Positions 51,182 to 60,400 of a stretch of 64,000 nucleotides of DNA are shown here, in pieces (position 1 is the first letter of the stretch; each line of letters starts with the position of its first letter). Below the pieces are notes generated by a model. It searched no databases. It had not been told where the DNA came from and saw only the letters and a list, made by a program, of their open reading frames with translations. Origin of the DNA: Bacteroidaceae bacterium (GTDB lineage: Bacteria; Bacteroidota; Bacteroidia; Bacteroidales; Bacteroidaceae). A program made the translations under genes and the position numbers. The stretch lies in contig JAKSIQ010000005.1 in assembly GCA_024398755.1 (NCBI GenBank), forward strand, positions 17,691 to 81,690, given 5' to 3'.

Positions 51182-54100
51182 TTATTGATTGAATTTCAAC
51201 TGCAGGTTTCTTGTCTTCTCCAAATAGTCAACAAGTTCACATGTCACTTCAATTTTTCTGGTTGACGATGCCAGCGAAACCCTGCTGTCACTGGCAAGAT
51301 CGCTGACTTCAAATTTGAGCATCACATTTCCCGGCTTCATTGTCAGAGTGTCAATATCACTGACAAGTTCCTTGTCAAGAACCGACAGGGGAATACAGAT
51401 GGTCATGCTGTGAATGGCACTGTCCTTGACATCCTGAAGCAGTTCTATTGAATTGATGTTCAAATCTATACGGTCAGGTATGTAACGGCTTGGCTGACAC
51501 ATACCCCTAATGAACAGGAAATTGCCCACCACAAGCATGTTACGCCATTTGAGCCAGTTCTCGCCAAAGAACGCCAGTTCATGTGAACCGGTAAAGTCCT
51601 CGACTTTTGCAAAACCGCAAGGTTTGCCGTTCTTCATGCGCGATTCTCTCATGGCAATGACAATACCTCCAAAAGCCAGTTCACGGCCTACCAGTTTCTC
51701 CCGTTCATTAAGTTGGGCCATCCCCACATTGCATACATGCTCAAGTATCACACGGAATTCGTCAAGCGGATGTGCAGAAATGTATATGCCCACCAGGTCT
51801 TTCTCACGGTTCAGTCTGTCAATAGCCGACCATTCAGCTGCTTCGGGAATAACCGGAGTGGCAACACATTCATTCATTCCCATATCTCCGAACAGGGAGA
51901 ACTGCGATTCATTTCTGTCAGTCTGGAAACGGTTTCCGTATCGGACCAGAATATCGGCAAAAGTGTCACTCTTGCCACACGGTTCCATAAACTGCTCGCG
52001 GCGTATCTCCTTAAAACTGTCAAAAGCGCCCGCCAATGCCAGGCACTCTATGTTCTTTCTGTTGCATGCGCTCAAATTGACGCGCTGCACAAAATCAAAT
52101 ATATCTTTGAACGGTCCGTTTTTCCTTTCCTCAATTATTGACTGTACGGCATTTTCACCAACGCCTTTGATGGCTGCCATGCCGAAACGTATGTCACCTG
52201 CCGCATTCACGCTGAACTTGCGCAGACTCTCGTTCACATCGGGCCCCAGCACCTTGATTCCCATGGCCTTGCACTCGTCCATGAGCTTTGTTATTTCGGT
52301 AATGTCCGAAAGGTTGCGGCTAAGGTTGGCAGCCATGTACTGCGACGGATAGTTGGCCTTCAGGTACGCAGTCTGATACGCCACCCATGAATAGCACGTG
52401 GCGTGGCTCTTGTTGAATGCGTACGATGCGAACTTCTCCCAGTCGGCCCAAATCTTTTCCAGAACCTTCTCGTCATGACCGTTTGACTTGCCGCCTTCAA
52501 TGAACTTGGGCTTCAGATGGTCCAGTTTGTCCTTGAGTTTCTTACCCATGGCCTTGCGCAGTGTGTCACTCTCACCGCGTGTGAAGTTGGCAAGCAGACG
52601 CGATAGAAGCATGACCTGCTCCTGATAGACGGTAATGCCATACGTATCCTTCAGGTACTTCTCCATGCACGGAATGTCGTACTCTATAGGTTTACGGCCC
52701 AACTTGCGGTCAATGAAGTCAGGAATGTAGTCCATAGGTCCCGGACGATACAGGGCATTCATGGCTATGAGGTCCTCGAACACACCGGGCTGAAGTTCGC
52801 GCAGGTATTTCTGCATACCGGGCGATTCAAACTGGAACGTGCCTATGGTACGGCCTTCACAGTACAGTTGGAAGGTCTTGGGGTCATCAATTGGAATTGC
52901 ATCTATATCAAGGTCAAAGCCCAGACTGACACGGATATTCTCCTGCGCTTCCTTGATGATGGACAAGGTCTTCAGGCCAAGGAAGTCCATTTTGATAAGT
53001 CCGGTATCCTCAATCACACTGCCTTCATACTGAGTTACAAGCAGTCTCTCACCCGATTCCTTGTCGACAGCCGTTGACACCGGAACCCAATCGGTAATAT
53101 CATCACGGCAGATTATGGTTCCGCACGCATGCACACCCGTGCCGCGTACATTACCTTCAAGCATTCTGGCAAACTGAATGGTCTGACGGATCTTCGGATC
53201 TTCCGACACTGCCGCCTGCTGCAGTTCGGGAACGCAGTCAAGCACATTCGTCAGGTTCATCTTACGCGGGCTGCCATCCGGTTTGTCAGGCAGGCGGTCC
53301 GGTATAGCCTTGCACAGGGCATTTGAAACATCAAGAGGCACCTTCAGTACACGTGCCACATCCTTGATGGCCATCTTGGTGGCCATTGAACCGTAAGTGA
53401 TGATATGGGCAACCTTTTCCTGACCATATTTTTCGGTAACCCACTGAAGCACACGTCCACGGCCGTCATCGTCAAAATCGACATCGATATCAGGCAGTGA
53501 AATACGGTCCGGATTCAGAAAACGCTCAAAAAGCAGGTCATATTTGATCGGGTCTATCTGTGTGATTCCCAAGCAGTACGCTACAGCCGAGCCAGCCGCC
53601 GAGCCACGGCCGGGGCCCACTGACACGCCAAGTTGGGTACGGGCGGCATTTATGAAGTCCTGCACAATGAGGAAGTAACCGGGGAAGCCCATGGTCTTCA
53701 TTATGTGCAGCTCGAATACCAGCTGCTTCATTACATCGTCAGGAATCGGATCACCGTAACGGACCTTGGCTCCCTTCAGGGTCAGTTCCCTCAGATAATC
53801 GGCCTCAAGCTTGATTCTGTACAGTTTGTCATACCCGCCCAGTTTCTTTATTTTCTTTTCGGCATCTTCCTGCGACATGACCACCTCACCATTCTCATTG
53901 CGGGTGAACTCGTCAAACAGATCCTTTTCGGTAAGACGGCTGCGATATTCATCTTCGGTGCCGAAATCCTCAGGGATAGCAAAATTCGGCATTATCGGCG
54001 GATGGTTAATGGAGAATTCCTCAACCTTGTCAAGAATCTCAATCGTGTTGTCAAGACATTCCGGCACATCCTCAAAGACCTGGTTCATTTCGGCCGTGGT

Positions 54101-54904
54101 CTTGAACCACTCCTGCTTGGTGTATCGCATCAGATTCGGATCATCCGGATCGCGACCTGTGGAAAGGCATATGAGCAGTTCGTGGGCATCGGCATTCTCT
54201 TCGTCAAGGAAATGGACATCGTTTGTACAGATTGTCTTGATGCCATGTTTATTTGCCAGTTCCAGCAATTTTTCATTAACCGCCACCTGTAAAGGATAGG
54301 TCTCGTGGTTGGCTTTCTCCACGTTCGCCTTGTGCCTCTGCAGTTCCAGGTAATAATCATCACCAAACAGATTGTGATACCATTCAATTATCTGCTCGGC
54401 ACGCTCAATGTCTCCGGCGGTTATGGCACGCGGCACCTCACCGCCAAGGCAGGCGGAACAGCATATTATGCCCTCGTGGTACTTTTCAATGTCATACCGG
54501 TCTGTACGCGGATGTGAATAGAAGCCGTCGGTCCAGGCTCTTGAAACAATCTTGGCCAGATTGTGGTAACCCTTTTCGTTCTTTGCAAGCAGAATCAGGT
54601 GATAATTGGCACCATCAAGTTGTCTGCTTTCAGTCTGCTCCTTATGACGCGGAGCCACATATACCTCGCAGCCTATTATCGGTTTGAAGTGCTGGCCCTT
54701 TTCCGCAAGTTTGTCGTTCTTCTTGTCACAGTAGTTCTTGAACTCCTTGATACCCATCATGTTTCCATGATCGGTAATGGCGACGCCGCGCATGCCATCG
54801 GCTACAGCCTTGTCAACCAGCTTCTGTATGTTGGTCTGGCCGTCAAGCAGCGAATACTGCGTGTGCACGTGGAGATGTACAAAATCGCGCATAAGGATTT
54901 GCAT
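51182..54904 (-). CDS. dnaE: DNA polymerase III subunit alpha
   Basis: A 1,240-residue replicative polymerase. The PHP domain begins VHLHVHTQYS and AITDHGNM with its metal-binding His and Asp, the polymerase palm has PDIDVDFDDDGRG with the catalytic Asp residues, the fingers segment holds YQEQVMLLSRLLANFTRGES, then a tandem helix-hairpin-helix region and a C-terminal OB fold (ELAFGGIVIAMRESR). The length is normal for DnaE. ATG 54904 (MQILMRDF) or ATG 54892 (MRDFVHLHVH) are both possible; the latter looks more typical. It leads the dnaE-trxA-acidic protein group. Confidence 0.97.
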   Translation of the reverse strand: MQILMRDFVHLHVHTQYSLLDGQTNIQKLVDKAVADGMRGVAITDHGNMMGIKEFKNYCDKKNDKLAEKGQHFKPIIGCEVYVAPRHKEQTESRQLDGANYHLILLAKNEKGYHNLAKIVSRAWTDGFYSHPRTDRYDIEKYHEGIICCSACLGGEVPRAITAGDIERAEQIIEWYHNLFGDDYYLELQRHKANVEKANHETYPLQVAVNEKLLELANKHGIKTICTNDVHFLDEENADAHELLICLSTGRDPDDPNLMRYTKQEWFKTTAEMNQVFEDVPECLDNTIEILDKVEEFSINHPPIMPNFAIPEDFGTEDEYRSRLTEKDLFDEFTRNENGEVVMSQEDAEKKIKKLGGYDKLYRIKLEADYLRELTLKGAKVRYGDPIPDDVMKQLVFELHIMKTMGFPGYFLIVQDFINAARTQLGVSVGPGRGSAAGSAVAYCLGITQIDPIKYDLLFERFLNPDRISLPDIDVDFDDDGRGRVLQWVTEKYGQEKVAHIITYGSMATKMAIKDVARVLKVPLDVSNALCKAIPDRLPDKPDGSPRKMNLTNVLDCVPELQQAAVSEDPKIRQTIQFARMLEGNVRGTGVHACGTIICRDDITDWVPVSTAVDKESGERLLVTQYEGSVIEDTGLIKMDFLGLKTLSIIKEAQENIRVSLGFDLDIDAIPIDDPKTFQLYCEGRTIGTFQFESPGMQKYLRELQPGVFEDLIAMNALYRPGPMDYIPDFIDRKLGRKPIEYDIPCMEKYLKDTYGITVYQEQVMLLSRLLANFTRGESDTLRKAMGKKLKDKLDHLKPKFIEGGKSNGHDEKVLEKIWADWEKFASYAFNKSHATCYSWVAYQTAYLKANYPSQYMAANLSRNLSDITEITKLMDECKAMGIKVLGPDVNESLRKFSVNAAGDIRFGMAAIKGVGENAVQSIIEERKNGPFKDIFDFVQRVNLSACNRKNIECLALAGAFDSFKEIRREQFMEPCGKSDTFADILVRYGNRFQTDRNESQFSLFGDMGMNECVATPVIPEAAEWSAIDRLNREKDLVGIYISAHPLDEFRVILEHVCNVGMAQLNEREKLVGRELAFGGIVIAMRESRMKNGKPCGFAKVEDFTGSHELAFFGENWLKWRNMLVVGNFLFIRGMCQPSRYIPDRIDLNINSIELLQDVKDSAIHSMTICIPLSVLDKELVSDIDTLTMKPGNVMLKFEVSDLASDSRVSLASSTRKIEVTCELVDYLEKTRNLQLKFNQ

Positions 54905-55076
54905 CAGAAAAACTTTATAAAGTTACTCTTCGCATTCGGTTTCCGCAATAGAATATATGGACAAAAGTTTTCAACAAGAGCGGTTGGAAAGGCATCATCA
55001 TGACCATCGGTTGCAGATGCGTGGCTGAGCAAAGAAAATGGGCACCATAATGATATCAGGTTCCAATTATTATCAT

Positions 55077-55084
55077 TACCTTTG
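55077..55084 (+). promoter_or_regulatory. -7 box of the psd-pssA promoter
   Basis: TACCTTTG fits TAnnTTTG and lies 31 bases before GTG 55116. It argues against the ATG start at 55,038. Confidence 0.5.
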
Positions 55085-55115
55085 GTGGCACAATAAAAAA
55101 ACAAGAAAGTCAAAA

Positions 55116-55817
55116 GTGGCGGACTGCAGCAAACGACATCCGAAATTCAACGCAGAGGGAAAGCCCACTCTTCTTCTGGCCGTTGCAGTTTTCCTTGTCA
55201 TAAACGGGGCAATGCAATTCTGTCAGTTATCATGGTGGTGGAGATATCCGGTCCTGGCCATTTCTTTGGCTTTTCTTATATTTTTCTTCTATTTCTTCCG
55301 CAATCCTGTTCGCAAATTCCAGATAGAGGACACACAAGGTGTCGTGGTATCACCGGCAGACGGAACAATCGTAACAGTTGAAGAGGTTGACGAACCGGAC
55401 CATTTCGGTGACCGCCGCATAATGATATCAGTATTCATGAGCGTTTTCAGTGTTCATGCCAACTGGTATCCCGTAAACGGGAAAGTCATTAAAGTGGAAC
55501 ACCAGGACGGCAACTACCACGCCGCGTTCAAGCCTAAAGCCAGTACGGAAAATGAACGTTCTATGGTTGTCATTGAAACTCCCGAAGGGCATCATGTCAT
55601 GATGCGTCAGATAGCAGGAGCTTTGGCACGCAGAATTGTGACATACTCCAAGCCGAATGACAACTGTCAATTGGACAGCCACATGGGCTTCATCAAATTC
55701 GGGTCAAGAGTCGATTTATACCTTCCTGTCGGCAGTCTTGTATGTGTCAAGATAGGGCAGAAAGTAAGTGGAGGCCTGACAATTCTGGCAAAATTGCCCA
55801 ACAAGGAAAACATCTGA
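55116..55817 (+). CDS. psd: phosphatidylserine decarboxylase
   Basis: A 233-residue (GTG start) proenzyme of the short Psd/archaetidylserine decarboxylase type. Two membrane helices lie near the N-terminus (TLLLAVAVFLVINGAMQF, YPVLAISLAFLIFFFYFF), followed by VVSPADGTIV and SVFMSVFSVHANW, and the self-cleavage site is in GFIKFGSRVD, where the Ser becomes the pyruvoyl group. It turns phosphatidylserine into phosphatidylethanolamine. The frame is open to ATG 55038, but the -7 box at 55,077 and the family length favour GTG 55116. It is followed by pssA after 5 bases. Confidence 0.9.
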   Translation: MADCSKRHPKFNAEGKPTLLLAVAVFLVINGAMQFCQLSWWWRYPVLAISLAFLIFFFYFFRNPVRKFQIEDTQGVVVSPADGTIVTVEEVDEPDHFGDRRIMISVFMSVFSVHANWYPVNGKVIKVEHQDGNYHAAFKPKASTENERSMVVIETPEGHHVMMRQIAGALARRIVTYSKPNDNCQLDSHMGFIKFGSRVDLYLPVGSLVCVKIGQKVSGGLTILAKLPNKENI

Positions 55818-55822
55818 CCGAA

Positions 55823-56542
55823 ATGGCAAACTGCATCACAAAGCATATTCCGAACACGCTGACCTGCTGTAATCTTCTTTCAGGCTGTATGGCAGTAATC
55901 ACAGCATTCAGCGGCAATGCATGGCACACTCTCTTATGGGTAGTTTGCGGCGCTGTCTTTGATTTTCTTGACGGTTTCTCCGCAAGACTGTTGAAAGCAT
56001 ATTCCCCACTTGGCAAAGAGCTCGATTCATTGGCAGACCTCATCACTTTCGGCCTTTCGCCGGCCGTGCTGTGCTGGAGAGTGCTTCAGGCATACGTTTA
56101 CCCGTGTAGCTGTGTAGAACGTTTTTTTCCTTACATAGCCTTTGTAATGGCTGCGTTTGCAGCATTGAGACTCGCCAAATTCAACATTGATGACAGGCAG
56201 ACCACTTCATTCCGCGGTCTTGCCGTACCAGCCAATGCATTGTTTTGGTGCGGTCTCTTCCAATTGGATTTATCAGCAGTGGCTGCGGCATCCTATTTCA
56301 TCGGAGTTCTTGCCATTGCTTTTGCATTCCTTATGATCAGCGACATTCCCATGTTCTCACTCAAATTCAAGAACTTGGACTGGAGTCAGAACAAGGTACG
56401 CTTCATATTCCTGCTTGGAGCCGTCATCATTATGATTCTTGCAGGATTCCTCTGCGAGGGCAATGCTCCGGCCAGAAAGGGACTTTGGCTGGTAATGCTT
56501 TGGTACATCTCACTTTCCTTGCTGACAAAAGGTCAGTTCTGA
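55823..56542 (+). CDS. pssA: CDP-diacylglycerol--serine O-phosphatidyltransferase
   Basis: A 239-residue membrane enzyme with the CDP-alcohol phosphotransferase motif, seen here as DGFSARLLKAYSPLGKELDS followed by LAD. About six membrane helices. It makes phosphatidylserine from CDP-diacylglycerol (CdsA) and serine, and Psd decarboxylates it. ATG 55823 (MANCITKHIPNTLT) is chosen because the longer frame overlaps psd and adds unrelated residues. Confidence 0.93.
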   Translation: MANCITKHIPNTLTCCNLLSGCMAVITAFSGNAWHTLLWVVCGAVFDFLDGFSARLLKAYSPLGKELDSLADLITFGLSPAVLCWRVLQAYVYPCSCVERFFPYIAFVMAAFAALRLAKFNIDDRQTTSFRGLAVPANALFWCGLFQLDLSAVAAASYFIGVLAIAFAFLMISDIPMFSLKFKNLDWSQNKVRFIFLLGAVIIMILAGFLCEGNAPARKGLWLVMLWYISLSLLTKGQF

Positions 56543-56595
56543 CAGCAAGGCACGAATTTTGCCTTCATTCTTATTGAAATGTCATCAATAAGATT

Positions 56596-56874
56596 ATGTT
56601 CATCACAATATTCATACTGACTCTGTTTGCGGTCTTCATTGTTATATCCGTAATAAGCGGCCTGTTCATAACAATATTGAACAGAATCGCCTCCCTATTC
56701 ATGCACTTCAGGAGAAACCGGAGTAACAACAAAGGCGACACTGCTGCCGGAAACAGCAACCCGCCCCATCAGACCATGCGAGCCAAAAGGGGCGGGAAAC
56801 ATAAAGTCATCGACAGCAGCGACGGTGAATATGTTGATTTTGAAGAAATCAAGCGTGGACAAGAGTTCCAATAG
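56596..56874 (+). CDS. DUF4834 family small membrane protein
   Basis: A 92-residue protein with one or two N-terminal helices (FITIFILTLFAVFIVISVIS), then a basic low-complexity stretch and the end DGEYVDFEEIKRG typical of DUF4834 proteins of Bacteroidales. Function unknown; it commonly follows pssA, as here. Its last 26 bases overlap the convergent pyrH gene. Confidence 0.85.
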   Translation: MFITIFILTLFAVFIVISVISGLFITILNRIASLFMHFRRNRSNNKGDTAAGNSNPPHQTMRAKRGGKHKVIDSSDGEYVDFEEIKRGQEFQ

Positions 56875-57559
56875 GCTGACCTTCCATAACCTTTTTCAGG
56901 TTTCCAGGTATATCCATATTGAACACATAAATTGACAGGCCGTTCTCCTTACACATTGTAGTGGCTGTCAGATCCATGACCTTCAAGTTCTTGTTGTAAA
57001 TTTCGTCAAAGGTTATTTCCTGGAATTTTGTGGCATTCGGATCTTTTTCCGGATCTGCCGTATAGACTCCGTCCACACGCGTGCCCTTCAGCATGACATC
57101 GGCCTCTATTTCAATTCCACGCAATGAAGAACCGGTATCTGTAGTGAAATACGGATTACCCGTGCCTCCGACCATAATGGCTACCTTACCCTGTTCCATG
57201 GCATCAATTGCCTTCCACTTGGTGTAAAGTTCCCCTATAGGTTCCATGCGAATTGCAGTCAGGACAACATTCGGACAGCCTGCAGCAGTCAGCGCAGAAC
57301 TCAGCCCGAGTCCGTTGATAGTCGTGGCAAGCATGCCCATCTGGTCGCCCTTGACACGGTCAAATCCCTTTCCAGCCCCTTTCAGGCCTCGAAAAATGTT
57401 GCCTCCGCCAATTACAATACCAATCTGCACACCCATATCACTGATTTCCTTAATCTGCTGTGCATACTCGGCAAGACGTTTCTCGTCAATGCCGTATTTC
57501 TGTTCTCCCATGAGGCTCTCACCGCTCAATTTGAGAAGTATTCTTTTGAATCTCGCCAT
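56849..57559 (-). CDS. pyrH: UMP kinase
   Basis: A 236-residue amino-acid-kinase-fold enzyme: RILLKLSGESLMG, VIGGGNIFRG, GTGNPYFTTDTG and DGVYTADPEKDPNA are the PyrH hallmarks. It phosphorylates UMP to UDP. It has its own -7 box between birA and its start, and overlaps the DUF4834 gene tail to tail. Confidence 0.97.
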   Translation of the reverse strand: MARFKRILLKLSGESLMGEQKYGIDEKRLAEYAQQIKEISDMGVQIGIVIGGGNIFRGLKGAGKGFDRVKGDQMGMLATTINGLGLSSALTAAGCPNVVLTAIRMEPIGELYTKWKAIDAMEQGKVAIMVGGTGNPYFTTDTGSSLRGIEIEADVMLKGTRVDGVYTADPEKDPNATKFQEITFDEIYNKNLKVMDLTATTMCKENGLSIYVFNMDIPGNLKKVMEGQPIGTLVHA

Positions 57560-57585
57560 TATAAATTCCAGTTATATTGTTTTAC

Positions 57586-57593
57586 AAATGTAA
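57586..57593 (-). promoter_or_regulatory. -7 box of the pyrH promoter
   Basis: Minus-strand TACATTTG directly after the birA stop, 26 bases before the pyrH ATG. A TTTG lies 21 bases upstream of it. Confidence 0.6.
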
Positions 57594-58355
57594 TCATTTC
57601 TTTGACGGTATGACAAACTGCACCTGTTTGAATTCATACGTTCTTTTTTCACCGCCGTCAGTTTCGAGCACAAGACAGCCGTTCGGTTCCACATTGCAGA
57701 TTCTGGCCTTGAACAATCCATTGATATCACGGAACTGGTGAAAGCCTGTTCCTCTGTACATCCGGTCATGATACCGTCTGTCCGTCTTCTGCATTTCTTC
57801 CGACGTATAACGCCCCATATATTCAATGAAGCACGCAACTACAGATTGCAGCAAAGGTTCCAGATTGAATTCATGCCCTGCCACCATGGCCATAGAAACA
57901 GGATTAGGCGCATCGGACTCAAAGACTGTCTGATTCACATCCAGCCCCACACCGACAACCGAATGCTGGATACTCCGTCCCATGACGGTATGTTCAATCA
58001 GAATGCCAGCCATTTTGAAGTCTTTCCAGTATATGTCATTCGGCCATTTCACGCTCACATAACGGCCGAGTTCCGGGCCCAGATATTCACAGACGCAGTC
58101 ACTTACAGCAAGAGCGATAGCCTGCGAGATGAAGAACTGCCGGGTAACATCAATTGACGAGGGATGGGCAAGTATACTGAACAGAAGATTCTTTCCGGGT
58201 TGTGACTCCCATGTATTGCCACGCTGTCCGCGTCCACCGGTCTGAAAACCGGCAACCGCAACCTCATAGTCAAAGCCGGAGTCTCCGCCAGCAAGTTCCG
58301 TCAGATATGTATTGGTCGATACGATACTAGCCGACCTGTGCCATTTTATTTCCAT
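57594..58355 (-). CDS. birA: biotin--[acetyl-CoA-carboxylase] ligase
   Basis: A 253-residue biotin-protein ligase: STNTYL, GRGQRGNTWESQPGKNLLFS and KWPNDIYW are visible. There is no N-terminal helix-turn-helix, so it is the monofunctional enzyme type and not a repressor. It biotinylates carboxylase subunits. ATG 58355 overlaps the yraN stop by one base (TAATG), suggesting translational coupling. Confidence 0.94.
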   Translation of the reverse strand: MEIKWHRSASIVSTNTYLTELAGGDSGFDYEVAVAGFQTGGRGQRGNTWESQPGKNLLFSILAHPSSIDVTRQFFISQAIALAVSDCVCEYLGPELGRYVSVKWPNDIYWKDFKMAGILIEHTVMGRSIQHSVVGVGLDVNQTVFESDAPNPVSMAMVAGHEFNLEPLLQSVVACFIEYMGRYTSEEMQKTDRRYHDRMYRGTGFHQFRDINGLFKARICNVEPNGCLVLETDGGEKRTYEFKQVQFVIPSKK

Positions 58356-58726
58356 TAGCGGCATTCCATAGGTGGGAAGAATGCATCGGCAATATGCTCG
58401 ACCGCCATCCTTCCGTCATTATCAACTATCGTTACAATATCAAAACGCACATCCATATCCAGACAGTTCAGACGGATATATGCATCGGCAGCACAGACCG
58501 TTCTGAAAATCTTCCGGGAATCTACAGCATCTTCCGGACAGCCGAACCTCGTTCCTCCACGTGTTTTAACCTCGACAAAGACCAGAGTGTTTCCCTTGCG
58601 GGCCACAATATCCAGTTCCTTATGGCCGCATCGCCAGTTGCGGTCCAGAACCTGATAACCTTCATTTTCCAGATATTCGGCAGCCAGCAATTCGCCGGTT
58701 TTGCCTAGAATGTTGTGTTTTGCCAT
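58355..58726 (-). CDS. YraN family (UPF0102) endonuclease-like protein
   Basis: A 123-residue protein starting [20 protein letters not shown], with the restriction-endonuclease-like core [23 protein letters not shown] shown in two parts: the ELDI Asp and the FVEVK motif. The family has unknown function; a nuclease or Holliday-junction role has been proposed from the fold. ATG 58726 is chosen because the longer frame starts upstream of the TATTTTTG box at 58,742-58,735. Confidence 0.9.
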   Translation of the reverse strand: MAKHNILGKTGELLAAEYLENEGYQVLDRNWRCGHKELDIVARKGNTLVFVEVKTRGGTRFGCPEDAVDSRKIFRTVCAADAYIRLNCLDMDVRFDIVTIVDNDGRMAVEHIADAFFPPMECR

Positions 58727-58734
58727 GTGTTTGA

Positions 58735-58755
58735 CAAAAATAATCATTACCTTCG
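58735..58755. promoter_or_regulatory. divergent -7 boxes for yraN (minus) and the RHH-like gene (plus)
   Basis: Minus-strand TATTTTTG at 58,742-58,735 sits 8 bases before the yraN ATG. Plus-strand TACCTTCG at 58,748-58,755 sits 15 bases before ATG 58771. The boxes are five bases apart. Confidence 0.5.
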
Positions 58756-58770
58756 TGCTGTACAACGGCT

Positions 58771-58977
58771 ATGCAGAAAAAAGAGACAACAGTCAGAACC
58801 GAGCGGTATTCTTTTCTGGTGAGTCAGGAAGAGAAGAAGCTGATAGAACGATACCTGCACAAATATGGCATTGAAAACCGCAGCAGATGGATGCGCGAAA
58901 CACTGGTATCATTCATTCTCAAGAACCTGGATCAGGATTATCCTACCCTGTTCAATGAACAGGAAATGCGCCGTTGA
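58771..58977 (+). CDS. small ribbon-helix-helix-like protein
   Basis: A 68-residue basic protein. The segment TERYSFLVSQEEKKLIERYL then HKYGIENRSRWMRETLVSFI has the strand-helix-helix pattern of ribbon-helix-helix DNA-binding proteins (MobC- or Arc-like). It stands alone before tadA (13 bases between) with no toxin gene or relaxase next to it, so a chromosomal regulator is more likely than a mobilisation protein. Assignment rests on pattern only. Confidence 0.65.
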   Translation: MQKKETTVRTERYSFLVSQEEKKLIERYLHKYGIENRSRWMRETLVSFILKNLDQDYPTLFNEQEMRR

Positions 58978-58990
58978 CTTTTCACTGCAC

Positions 58991-59434
58991 ATGGAAGCGG
59001 CAGAGCAGGACAGCAAATATATGAAAATGGCTTTGGAAGAGGCCGTATCGGCCTTTCATGCCGGCGAGATTCCTGTCGGTGCTGTTGTAGTCTGCCAGAA
59101 TCAGGTCATAGCACGTGCCCACAACCTTACCGAAACGCTGACCGATGTTACAGCTCACGCGGAAATGCAGGCAATAACAGCCGCCGCATCATGGCTTGGA
59201 GGAAAATACCTTGACCAGTGCACCCTGTATGTCACACTCGAGCCCTGTATCATGTGCGCCGGAGCAATAGGCTGGTCACAACTCGGACGCCTGGTTTATG
59301 GTGCATCAGACCCTAAACGCGGCTACTCATTGTTTTCTCCTGGAGCCCTTCACCCGAAGACTGCAGTAACAGCCGGCATTATGGCAGATGAATCAGAAGC
59401 CCTGCTCAAGGACTTCTTCAAATCAAAGCGATAA
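58991..59434 (+). CDS. tadA: tRNA adenosine(34) deaminase TadA
   Basis: A 147-residue deaminase with zinc ligands in AHAEMQAI (His, catalytic Glu) and PCIMCAGAI (two Cys), plus GEIPVGAVVV at the start and the SPGALHPKT loop. It converts A34 to inosine in tRNA-Arg(ACG), and may act on other substrates. ATG 58991 (MEAAEQDSKYMKMALEEA) is used; the frame is open upstream but overlaps the RHH-like gene. Confidence 0.92.
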   Translation: MEAAEQDSKYMKMALEEAVSAFHAGEIPVGAVVVCQNQVIARAHNLTETLTDVTAHAEMQAITAAASWLGGKYLDQCTLYVTLEPCIMCAGAIGWSQLGRLVYGASDPKRGYSLFSPGALHPKTAVTAGIMADESEALLKDFFKSKR

Positions 59435-59460
59435 GTCTTTTTTTGAATCTGTTTGAAAGT

Positions 59461-60390
59461 TCAAAGCTTACGGTACTTGCCTTCGTCCATATCTTCAAGA
59501 ATGGACAGATAACTGTTGTAGCGTGAAACACTTATTGAGCCCTGTTCCACTGCCTCAAGAACGGCACAGCCCGGCTCACAGGTATGAGTGCAGTCCTGAT
59601 AACGGCACTTTGACTGTGCACTGAAAATCTCCGGGAAATAATGGCTCACTTCATGCACCCCCATATCGAACGTTCCGAATCCCTTGACTCCAGGGCTGTC
59701 AATAATCCATCCTCCATCGGCCAGCTGGAACATTTCAGAAAAAGTCGTGGTATGCATGCCCGTATCATGTTTTTCGGAAACAGCAGCAGTGCGCTGCTTC
59801 AAATCTGGGACAAGCCGGTTAACAAGTGTGCTCTTCCCCACTCCCGAATTACCCGAAATCAGAGTAACCTTATCTTTCAACAGAGCCGATATGGCATCAA
59901 TGCTACCATGCAGACTATCACACAGAATGCAGTCATAACCAATGTTACGATACAATTCCATCCACTCCTTTGCCACAGACATTCCAGGGCCGTCAAGCAG
60001 GTCCTGCTTGTTTATGACTATGTTCACAGGTATGCGATATGCCTGAGCCGATGCCAGGAACCTGTCAATGAACACCGGCGATGTTTCCGGATGTGATACG
60101 GTCACAACAAGGAGGCACAAATCCAGATTGCACGCCAGGATATGAGACTGTTTTGAAAGATTCGAGGAACGGCGGACAATATAGTTCCGCCGTTCCTCAA
60201 TTGATGTGATGTAGGCTGGGATTCCTTCCTGAGCCTGTTGGAATCCGACATAGTCACCAACGGCCACAGGATTTGTACTTTTTATGCCTTTAATGCGGAA
60301 CGAGCCCTTTATACGGCATTCCTGTACGGCACCATCATCGGTGCGTACCAGATAACTGCTTCCTGTGCTCTTGATTACCAGACCGCGCAT
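59461..60390 (-). CDS. rsgA: ribosome small subunit-dependent GTPase RsgA
   Basis: A 309-residue circularly permuted GTPase with an N-terminal OB fold, NKQD (G4) before the P-loop GNSGVGKST, DSPGV (G3), and a C-terminal zinc site CRYQDCTHTCEPGC. It acts in the last step of 30S maturation. It ends the frr-rsgA pair (10 bases between). It complements era and der here as assembly GTPases. Confidence 0.96.
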   Translation of the reverse strand: MRGLVIKSTGSSYLVRTDDGAVQECRIKGSFRIKGIKSTNPVAVGDYVGFQQAQEGIPAYITSIEERRNYIVRRSSNLSKQSHILACNLDLCLLVVTVSHPETSPVFIDRFLASAQAYRIPVNIVINKQDLLDGPGMSVAKEWMELYRNIGYDCILCDSLHGSIDAISALLKDKVTLISGNSGVGKSTLVNRLVPDLKQRTAAVSEKHDTGMHTTTFSEMFQLADGGWIIDSPGVKGFGTFDMGVHEVSHYFPEIFSAQSKCRYQDCTHTCEPGCAVLEAVEQGSISVSRYNSYLSILEDMDEGKYRKL

Positions 60391-60400
60391 CAGGCAGACA

